From DATESN01 sp035270785 (GTDB lineage: Bacteria; Bacillota; Clostridia; Lachnospirales; Lachnospiraceae): a stretch of DNA of 64,000 nucleotides. The notes below the pieces were generated by a model. It ran no database searches. It had not been told where the DNA came from and saw only the letters and a list, made by a program, of their open reading frames with translations. The position numbers and the translations under genes are program-made. The stretch is taken from contig DATESN010000015.1 in NCBI GenBank assembly GCA_035270785.1, positions 124,001 to 188,000 of the forward strand, given 5' to 3'. Shown in pieces: positions 57,764 through 64,000 of this stretch (within the stretch, counting starts at the first letter, position 1; the number at the start of each line of letters is the position of its first letter).

Positions 57764-59635
57764 ATGGGTAAAATTATAGGAATCGATTTAGGAACAACAA
57801 ATAGTTGTGTAGCAGTAATGGAAGGTGGTAAACCAACTGTTATTTCTAATACAGAAGGTACAAGAACAACACCATCCGTAGTGGCTTTTACGAAAACAGG
57901 TGAAAGATTAGTAGGGGAACCAGCAAAACGTCAAGCAGTAACAAACTCAGAGAAAACAATTTCTTCTATTAAAAGGGAAATGGGATCTAATCATAAAACA
58001 GCAATTGATGATAAAAAATATTCTCCACAAGAAATTTCTGCTATGATCCTTCAAAAATTAAAAGCGGATGCAGAAAGCTACTTAGGAGAAAAAGTTACAG
58101 AGGCAGTCATCACAGTTCCAGCTTATTTTAACAATGCGCAAAAACAAGCAACACAGGATGCCGGTAAAATAGCTGGTCTTGATGTAAAACGTATTATCAA
58201 TGAGCCAACAGCAGCCGCACTTGCTTATGGATTAGATAATGAAAAAGAACAAAAGATTATGGTATATGATTTAGGTGGTGGTACTTTTGATGTATCTATT
58301 ATTGAAATAGGAGAAGGAGTTATTGAAGTTCTTGCAACAAGCGGAGATAACAAACTTGGTGGAGATGATTTCGATCAAAAGGTTACTGATTGGATGTTAG
58401 CTGAATTCAAAAAAACAGATGGCGTCGATTTATCAAAAGATAGAATGGCACTTCAAAGATTAAAAGAAGCTGCTGAAAAAGCCAAAAGAGAGTTATCATC
58501 TGCAACAACAACAAACATCAATCTTCCATTCATTACGGCAACAGCAGAAGGTCCAAAACATTTTGACATGAACTTAACCCGTGCAAAATTTGATGAATTA
58601 ACACATGATCTAGTTGAAAGAACAACAGTACCAGTTCAAACAGCTCTTAAGGATGCAGGAGTTACAGCAAGCGAATTGGGTCAGGTATTATTAGTTGGTG
58701 GATCTACTCGTATTCCAGCAGTTCAAGATAAGGTAAAATTACTAACAGGCAAAGAACCAAGTAAAGCATTAAATCCAGATGAATGTGTAGCACTTGGCGC
58801 TTCTATTCAAGGTGGAAAATTAGCTGGGGATGCGGGAGCTGGTGAAATATTACTTCTTGATGTTACTCCTTTATCATTATCGATCGAGACTATGGGTGGT
58901 GTGGCTACAAGATTAATTGAAAGAAATACAACAATTCCTACTAAGAAAAGTCAAATCTTTTCAACAGCGGCAGATAATCAAACAGCAGTTGATATCAACG
59001 TAGTACAAGGGGAAAGACAGTTTGCAAAAGATAATAAATCCCTTGGACAATTCCGTTTAGATGGTATTCCATCTGCAAGACGTGGAACGCCTCAAATCGA
59101 AGTAACCTTTGATATTGATGCAAATGGTATTGTTAATGTATCAGCGAAAGATCAAGGAACAGGAAAAGAGCAGCACATTACAATTACAGCTGGTTCTAAT
59201 ATGTCAGATGATGATATTAATAAGGCAGTAAAAGAAGCTGCAGAATTTGAAACGGAAGATAAAAAGAGAAAAGATGCAATTGATACAAGAAATGATGCTG
59301 ATTCCTTTGTTTTCCAAACAGAAAAAGCAATCACTGAAGTTGGTGATAAAATTGATGGAAACGATAAAGTCACAGTAGAAGCAGATCTAAATGCATTAAA
59401 AGAATTGCTTGAAAAAACAAAAGATGCAGACATGACGGAAGAACAAGTGGGAGAAATGAAAGCAGCCCAAGAGAAATTAATGGCATCGGCACAAAGCCTT
59501 TTCTCAAAAATGTATGAAGGTATGCAAGGGGAAGCAGGAGCAGGCCCAGATATGAGTGGTATGGGTGAAGATGGATCAGCAGCTAATGAAGGTCCGGCAG
59601 ATGATGTAGTAGATGGAGATTATAGAGAAGTATAA
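57764..59635 (+). CDS. dnaK: Molecular chaperone DnaK (Hsp70)
   Basis: 623 residues. The ATPase domain (1-about 360) shows GIDLGTTNSCVAV, VYDLGGGTFDVSI and LVGGSTRIPAVQ; the linker EILLLDVTPLSL joins the substrate-binding domain and lid. The acidic end (GPADDVVDGDYREV) is typical of Clostridia. It binds exposed hydrophobic stretches of client proteins with help from DnaJ and GrpE. AGGAGG lies before the ATG. Confidence 0.99.
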   Translation: MGKIIGIDLGTTNSCVAVMEGGKPTVISNTEGTRTTPSVVAFTKTGERLVGEPAKRQAVTNSEKTISSIKREMGSNHKTAIDDKKYSPQEISAMILQKLKADAESYLGEKVTEAVITVPAYFNNAQKQATQDAGKIAGLDVKRIINEPTAAALAYGLDNEKEQKIMVYDLGGGTFDVSIIEIGEGVIEVLATSGDNKLGGDDFDQKVTDWMLAEFKKTDGVDLSKDRMALQRLKEAAEKAKRELSSATTTNINLPFITATAEGPKHFDMNLTRAKFDELTHDLVERTTVPVQTALKDAGVTASELGQVLLVGGSTRIPAVQDKVKLLTGKEPSKALNPDECVALGASIQGGKLAGDAGAGEILLLDVTPLSLSIETMGGVATRLIERNTTIPTKKSQIFSTAADNQTAVDINVVQGERQFAKDNKSLGQFRLDGIPSARRGTPQIEVTFDIDANGIVNVSAKDQGTGKEQHITITAGSNMSDDDINKAVKEAAEFETEDKKRKDAIDTRNDADSFVFQTEKAITEVGDKIDGNDKVTVEADLNALKELLEKTKDADMTEEQVGEMKAAQEKLMASAQSLFSKMYEGMQGEAGAGPDMSGMGEDGSAANEGPADDVVDGDYREV

Positions 59636-59646
59636 GGAAGTAATAA

Positions 59647-59679
59647 AAGTTAGGGGGCATATTTATGTCCCCATAACTT
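59647..59679 (+). other. Stable stem-loop between dnaK and dnaJ
   Basis: AAGTTA-GGGG-GCAT (59647-59660), loop ATTT, ATGT-CCCC-A-TAACTT (59665-59679): 14 pairs with one bulge. No T run follows. It probably lowers dnaJ expression relative to dnaK or protects the upstream mRNA. Confidence 0.55.
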
Positions 59680-59701
59680 AGTTTGAAAGGTAGAATAGAA
59701 T

Positions 59702-60880
59702 ATGGCAGAACAAAAACGAGATTATTATGAGGTTCTCGGTGTAGATAAAAATGCCGATGAAGCAGCATTTAAAAAGGCATACAGAGCTTTAGCTAAAAAA
59801 TATCACCCAGATATGAATCCAGGAGATGCTCAGGCAGAAGTGAAATTCAAAGAAGCTTCTGAAGCATATGCCGTTTTAAGCGATCCAGAGAAAAAACGAC
59901 AATACGATCAATTCGGTCATGCAGCGTTTGACAATGGTGGAGGAGGTCCAGGGGGATTTGATTTTAATGGTGCTGATTTTGGGGATATCTTTGGAGATAT
60001 TTTTGGAGATTTCTTCGGTGGTGGACGCCGTTCAGGTGGTCAAAGCAAAGGCCCGATGAAAGGTGCAAATATTCGTACCAGTGTAAGGATTACATTTGAA
60101 AACGCAGTCTTCGGAGTTGAAAAAGAAATCGAACTTTCCCTAAAGGATGAGTGTTCAACTTGCCATGGAAGTGGGGCAAAACCGGGTACTTCACCTGAGA
60201 CATGTAGTAAATGTGGTGGTAAAGGGCAAGTGGTCTTTACACAACAATCGTTCTTTGGAACAGTAAGAAATGTACAAACCTGTCCTGATTGTGGTGGTAG
60301 TGGTAAAATTGTAAAAGAGAAATGTCAGGATTGCCATGGGAATGGATATGTTGCAAATAGAAAGAAAATACAAATTTCGATCCCTGCCGGCATAGATAAT
60401 GGTCAAAGTGTTCGCATTCGAGACAAGGGAGAACCAGGAACAAACGGTGGCCCAAGAGGGGACTTACTTGTTGAGGTCATGGTTCAAAGACACCCTATCT
60501 TCCAACGACAAGATTTTAATATATTTTCAACAGTTCCAGTTTCTTTTGCAGTGGCAGCTATAGGTGGAGAAGTAATCATTGATACCGTGGATGGTCGTGT
60601 TATTTATGATGTAAAAGCAGGAACCCAGACAGATACGAAGGTGAGATTAAAAGGAAAAGGGGTACCGACTTTACGAAATAAAGAGATTCGCGGAGATCAT
60701 TACGTAACGTTAGTCGTTCAAGTACCTGATAAATTAACTCATGAAGCGAGAGAAATATTAAAACAATTTGACCTAGAAACAGGCGATACATTAAATGCAG
60801 CCAAAAGAGTGGAAACAGAAAAAGAAGATCAAGAAACGAAGGATTCAAAGGACAAAAAGAAAAAAGGTTTTTTTAAATAA
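59702..60880 (+). CDS. dnaJ: Chaperone protein DnaJ
   Basis: 392 residues. J domain (1-75) with the HPD motif at 35-37, a Gly/Phe-rich region (about 79-118), four zinc-binding CxxCxGxG repeats (151-158, 168-175, 194-201, 208-215), and the C-terminal peptide-binding domains. It stimulates the DnaK ATPase and presents clients. The last 20 residues are unusually Lys/Asp-rich. It ends the heat-shock operon. Confidence 0.99.
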   Translation: MAEQKRDYYEVLGVDKNADEAAFKKAYRALAKKYHPDMNPGDAQAEVKFKEASEAYAVLSDPEKKRQYDQFGHAAFDNGGGGPGGFDFNGADFGDIFGDIFGDFFGGGRRSGGQSKGPMKGANIRTSVRITFENAVFGVEKEIELSLKDECSTCHGSGAKPGTSPETCSKCGGKGQVVFTQQSFFGTVRNVQTCPDCGGSGKIVKEKCQDCHGNGYVANRKKIQISIPAGIDNGQSVRIRDKGEPGTNGGPRGDLLVEVMVQRHPIFQRQDFNIFSTVPVSFAVAAIGGEVIIDTVDGRVIYDVKAGTQTDTKVRLKGKGVPTLRNKEIRGDHYVTLVVQVPDKLTHEAREILKQFDLETGDTLNAAKRVETEKEDQETKDSKDKKKKGFFK

Positions 60881-60892
60881 ATAGCTTTATCA

Positions 60893-60934
60893 TTAAGCGG
60901 TTATTCTTAGCTAACAAGAATATCCGCTTAATTT
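60893..60934 (+). terminator. Terminator-like stem-loop after dnaJ
   Basis: TTAAGCGG-T-TATTCTT (60893-60908) pairs with AAGAATA-T-CCGCTTAA (60916-60931) with one T-T mismatch, then TTT. The stem is strong but the T tail is short. Confidence 0.65.
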
Positions 60935-60968
60935 ACGTCTATGGATGGCAAAATAAGTAAAAACATTG

Positions 60969-60974
60969 TATAAT
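60969..60974 (+). promoter_or_regulatory. Likely -10 box for prmA
   Basis: A perfect TATAAT, 31 bases ahead of the prmA ATG and after the dnaJ terminator. The -35 region is poor (ATGGCA with an 18-base spacer). Confidence 0.4.
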
Positions 60975-61004
60975 TTTAAAAAATAAAGATTTGGAGAAAT
61001 TATT

Positions 61005-61970
61005 ATGAAGTGGAAAAAAATAACTATTAAAACAACCACAGAAGCAGAAGATATCATTATAAGCAACCTTTATGACATTGGCTTAGAAGGAGCTCAAATA
61101 GAAGACAATATTCCTTTAACAGCAGCGGATAAAGAGCAGATGTTTGTAGATATTTTACCTGAAACCAAAACAGATGATGGGATTGCTTATTTAAGCTTTT
61201 TTGTGGAAGAATTAGAAGGCGTAGATATAGAAGGCATCATAAAAGCCGTAAAACAAGAATTAGAAAAAACACGGAGATATATGGATATTGGAGAAGGGTC
61301 TGTCACTCTTTCAGAAACGGAAGACGTGGATTGGATTAATAATTGGAAGGAATATTTTCACCAATTTTATATTGATGATCTCCTTGTGATTCCATCTTGG
61401 GAAGAAGTAAAAGAAGAGGACAAGGATAAGATCATTTTGCATATTGATCCTGGCACTGCGTTTGGAACAGGGATGCATGAGACTACCCAACTTTGTATCC
61501 GTCAAATAAAAAAACATGTAAACCCAGAAACGGTGATGTTAGATGTGGGTTGTGGAAGTGGAATACTATCCATATTGGGATTAATGTTTGGGGGAAAAAG
61601 TGCGATAGGAATTGATTTAGACCCTTGTGCCATTGATGCAAGTTATGAAAATATGAAAGTAAATAACATAAATTCTGATAAATTGGAAATCATGATAGGT
61701 AACATCATTTCAGATAAAGAAGTGCAGGATAAAATAGGGTATGAGAAATACGATATTGTAGTAGCTAATATTTTGGCTGAGGTGCTTGTAATGTTAACAC
61801 CTGTGATTATCAATCAATTAAAGCCGGGTGGGATCTATATTACGTCCGGAATTATTGATGAAAAGGAAAATACCGTTGTGGAGGCAGTAAAGGAAGCTGG
61901 ACTTACTGTCTTAGAGGTTACCTATCAAGGTGAGTGGGTTAGCGTTACTGCAAAAAAAGAAATTATTTAG
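61005..61970 (+). CDS. prmA: Ribosomal protein L11 methyltransferase
   Basis: 321 residues. The N-terminal substrate-recognition domain (about 1-110) contains VDWINNWKEYFHQFYIDDLL; the SAM-binding domain shows DPGTAFGTGMHETTQLC and LDVGCGSGILSI. PrmA trimethylates ribosomal protein L11 with S-adenosylmethionine. TTGGAG precedes the ATG. The frequent prmA-rsmE order after dnaJ in Firmicutes is kept here. Confidence 0.96.
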   Translation: MKWKKITIKTTTEAEDIIISNLYDIGLEGAQIEDNIPLTAADKEQMFVDILPETKTDDGIAYLSFFVEELEGVDIEGIIKAVKQELEKTRRYMDIGEGSVTLSETEDVDWINNWKEYFHQFYIDDLLVIPSWEEVKEEDKDKIILHIDPGTAFGTGMHETTQLCIRQIKKHVNPETVMLDVGCGSGILSILGLMFGGKSAIGIDLDPCAIDASYENMKVNNINSDKLEIMIGNIISDKEVQDKIGYEKYDIVVANILAEVLVMLTPVIINQLKPGGIYITSGIIDEKENTVVEAVKEAGLTVLEVTYQGEWVSVTAKKEII

Positions 61971-61983
61971 AGTAGGGGGAACT

Positions 61984-62724
61984 ATGTATCAGTTTTTTGT
62001 AAATCCAGATCAAATCAAAGAAACAACCATTACAATTTTAGGGAATGATGTAAATCATATTAAAAATGTGCTTCGCATGAAAATAGGGGAAGAAGTTAAG
62101 ATAAGTAATGGTATTGATCAAAAAGAGTATCGTTGTGGTATTGAAGAGATATTGGAAGATTCTATCCGTTGTTCCTTGCGATTTGTAAAGCAGGACGAAT
62201 TAGAACTATCCTCTAAGATATATTTATTTCAGGGACTTCCCAAGGCAGATAAAATGGAATTCATTATTCAAAAGGCAGTAGAACTTGGAGTTTATGAGAT
62301 TATTCCCGTTGCAACCAAACGAGCCGTTGTTAAATTGGATGAAAAAAAGGCAACAAGCAAAGTTCTGCGCTGGCAAAATATAGCTGAAGCAGCGGCAAAA
62401 CAAAGCAAAAGAGGAATTGTCCCAACCGTGTCAAATGTAATGTCTCTAAATGAAGCATTAATATATGGGAAAGAGATGGAAATAAAATTGATTCCCTATG
62501 AGTTAGCGGAAGGTATGGAAGTTACAAAAGATATATTCAACACCCTTCAACCAGGTCAAAGAATTGCAATTTTTATTGGACCTGAAGGAGGATTTTCAGA
62601 GGAAGAAATTAGTCTGGCAACATATTATGGATTAATACCTATCACATTAGGAAAGCGCATTCTTAGAACAGAAACAGCTGGACTAACGGTGTTAGCATGG
62701 ATCATGTACCAACTTGAGAAATAA
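61984..62724 (+). CDS. rsmE: 16S rRNA m3U1498 methyltransferase
   Basis: 247 residues from ATG 61984 with GGGGG ahead; an in-frame ATG at 61930 lies inside prmA and lacks a site. The N-terminal PUA-like domain is followed by a SPOUT knot with IGPEGGFSEEEI and LGKRILRTETAGL, the SAM-binding motifs of RsmE. It methylates U1498 of 16S rRNA. The gap after prmA is 13 bases, so they share an operon. Confidence 0.96.
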   Translation: MYQFFVNPDQIKETTITILGNDVNHIKNVLRMKIGEEVKISNGIDQKEYRCGIEEILEDSIRCSLRFVKQDELELSSKIYLFQGLPKADKMEFIIQKAVELGVYEIIPVATKRAVVKLDEKKATSKVLRWQNIAEAAAKQSKRGIVPTVSNVMSLNEALIYGKEMEIKLIPYELAEGMEVTKDIFNTLQPGQRIAIFIGPEGGFSEEEISLATYYGLIPITLGKRILRTETAGLTVLAWIMYQLEK

Positions 62725-62761
62725 GCATATATATATTATAGTTAAGAAAAATAGGATACAA

Positions 62762-62787
62762 TGCGTGCAAAGGCATGCAGATAGGAG
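62762..62787 (+). promoter_or_regulatory. Hairpin plus Shine-Dalgarno element, copy 3 (cysteine desulfurase)
   Basis: TGCGTGC (62762-62768), loop AAAG, GCATGCA (62773-62779), seven pairs with one G-U, overlapping AGATAGGAG (62779-62787). The ATG is at 62801, leaving a 13-base gap after GGAG, longer than usual. The G-U pair preserves the stem despite a base change from the other copies. Confidence 0.55.
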
Positions 62788-62800
62788 CTTACAAAATTAT

Positions 62801-63949
62801 ATGGAAGCATATTTCGATAATTCAGCAACGACAAGGTGTTTAGATAGTGTTACCGATATTATGGATGATGCCATGCGATATCAGTATGGCAATCCATCTA
62901 GCATGCATAGAAAAGGTCTTGAGGCAGAAAGATATATTAGATATTCCAAAGAAATAATTGCTAAGAATTTGCGAGTGAATGAAAAGGAAATCATTTTTAC
63001 TTCCGGTGGTACGGAATCAGATAATCTAGCATTGATAGGAACAGCAATGGCAAATTATAGAATGGGAAAGCATTTAATTACAACGGTTATTGAGCACCCT
63101 GCAATTATAAAGACAATGCAATATTTAGAAGAACAAGGTTTCTATATTACCTACCTTCCAGTAGATGGTAATGGCCAAATTCGTTTGGAAGAGTTATCTG
63201 CCGCTATAACGAGGGAGACAATACTAGTATCCATTATGCATACCAATAATGAGATTGGTTCACTTCAACCGATAGCCCAGGCAGGTGCATTAATAAAGAA
63301 GCTAAATCCCAACACCCTTTTTCATGTAGATGCAGTGCAAGGATATGGTAAATACAGAATTTTCCCTAAGCGGATGGGAATCGATTTATTGTCAGTAAGT
63401 GGACATAAGATTCATGGTCCAAAAGGAATTGGATTCTTATATGTGAATGAAAAAGTAAAAATAAAACCAATACTATTTGGCGGTGGACAACAATTAGGCT
63501 TACGATCTGGTACAGAGAATGTGCCAGGTATAGCAGGTATTGGAAAAGCGATAGAAGAAATCTATGTAAATTTAGATGAAGATATGGAAAGACTATATTC
63601 TTTAAAACAGATATTTGTAATGGGAATATCTGGTTTGGAAGGAACTCATATAAACGGATTAACAGGTAAGGATAGCAGTCCTCACATTGTAAGTGTTTCA
63701 TTTAAAGGAGTTAAAAGTGAAGTATTATTACATGCACTAGAGGATAGAGGTATTTATGTTTCGGCAGGAAGCGCTTGTGCATCTAAGAAACCGATTCTAT
63801 CGGTAACCTTACAAGCAATCGGGATTCAAAAGGAATTGTTAGATCAAACCATTCGATTTAGTTTTTCGCTGTTCACCACGAAGGACGAAATTGAATATAC
63901 CCTCCAAGCTCTAACACAACTTTTACCAATATTAAGAAAATATAAATAA
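62801..63949 (+). CDS. Cysteine desulfurase (NifS/IscS family)
   Basis: 382 residues from ATG 62801; the frame is open 29 codons further up, but the protein family begins with MEAYFDNSATT. It shows TSGGTESDNLA, the PLP-binding Lys203 in SVSGHKIHGPKG, and the active Cys326 in SAGSACASK, in a short loop as in the NifS/IscS group I. It removes sulfur from cysteine as an enzyme persulfide for Fe-S cluster or tRNA thiolation. No iscU lies before it; in Firmicutes thiI often follows such a gene, but the window ends here and a terminator comes first. Confidence 0.92.
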   Translation: MEAYFDNSATTRCLDSVTDIMDDAMRYQYGNPSSMHRKGLEAERYIRYSKEIIAKNLRVNEKEIIFTSGGTESDNLALIGTAMANYRMGKHLITTVIEHPAIIKTMQYLEEQGFYITYLPVDGNGQIRLEELSAAITRETILVSIMHTNNEIGSLQPIAQAGALIKKLNPNTLFHVDAVQGYGKYRIFPKRMGIDLLSVSGHKIHGPKGIGFLYVNEKVKIKPILFGGGQQLGLRSGTENVPGIAGIGKAIEEIYVNLDEDMERLYSLKQIFVMGISGLEGTHINGLTGKDSSPHIVSVSFKGVKSEVLLHALEDRGIYVSAGSACASKKPILSVTLQAIGIQKELLDQTIRFSFSLFTTKDEIEYTLQALTQLLPILRKYK

Positions 63950-63967
63950 AAAAATAAAAAATATAGT

Positions 63968-64000
63968 AAGATGGTAACTTTGACTAGTTGCCATCTTTTT
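63968..64000 (+). terminator. Rho-independent terminator after the cysteine desulfurase gene
   Basis: AAGATGGTAACT (63968-63979) pairs with AGTTGCCATCTT (63986-63997), with one G-U pair, then runs into T residues at the window edge. Confidence 0.85.

Overview
The window looks like a chromosomal segment of a low-GC Firmicute, most likely a plant-fibre-degrading member of the Lachnospiraceae (Lachnoclostridium phytofermentans-like or Roseburia-like; inferred from gene content, codon use and protein style, not from a search). Supporting signs are AT-rich intergenic DNA, strong AGGAGG-type ribosome sites, a T-box leader, a CIRCE-controlled hrcA-grpE-dnaK-dnaJ operon, HD-GYP and MCP signalling proteins, and an intracellular mannan phosphorolysis pathway. 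No insertion sequence, prophage, tRNA, rRNA or CRISPR array was seen.

Layout. 1-5 kb: the start of a cyclophilin gene, a GNAT acetyltransferase, an HD-GYP c-di-GMP phosphodiesterase, a Trp-specific T-box leader ahead of a solitary trpD, and an MCP without a sensor domain. 5-12 kb: three ABC exporter half-transporters (one self-sufficient, two forming a heterodimer with one degenerate ATP site) and a MATE exporter. 12-14 kb: a MurT/GatD-like pair in which the GatD partner has lost its catalytic Cys and His.

14-45 kb: a large beta-mannan/galactoglucomannan utilisation locus. The first operon (perfect sigma-A promoter at 14233-14261) encodes a LacI regulator, GH2 beta-mannosidase, two different GH36 alpha-galactosidases, a cellobiose/mannobiose 2-epimerase and a GH130 mannosylglucose phosphorylase, and ends in a terminator. 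The second (promoter plus LacI-type operator at 24933-24982) encodes an unusual uptake complex: a 983-residue binding protein with CBM35-like domains, a permease pair, an NHL/TPR membrane protein, a Yip1 protein, a DUF5696 protein, a second permease pair and a lipoprotein binding protein. These are followed by a GH26 mannanase, a DUF624 protein, a second LacI regulator, a second GH130 phosphorylase and a GH1-phosphomannose isomerase fusion. The pathway reads: surface GH26 cuts mannan, oligomers are imported, GH36 strips galactose, GH130_2 and epimerase plus GH130_1 release mannose-1-phosphate and glucose, GH2 and GH1 finish the ends, and the isomerase sends mannose-6-phosphate to fructose-6-phosphate. 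The ABC ATPase, phosphomannomutase and mannan acetyl esterases are not in the window.

45-56 kb: an aminotransferase, a patatin-like lipase, uppP, and on the minus strand a MacB/LolCDE-type ABC system with three tandem lipoprotein adaptors, a 932-residue permease and two ATPases, one carrying an AbrB-like C-terminal tail. 56-64 kb: hrcA-grpE-dnaK-dnaJ, then prmA, rsmE and a cysteine desulfurase.

The most notable candidates for something undescribed are the DUF5696/NHL/Yip1 double-permease uptake module, the GH1-ManA fusion, the catalytically stripped GatD homologue, the ABC-AbrB fusion, and a repeated hairpin plus Shine-Dalgarno element (CATGCAGATRGGAG) in front of three unrelated genes.
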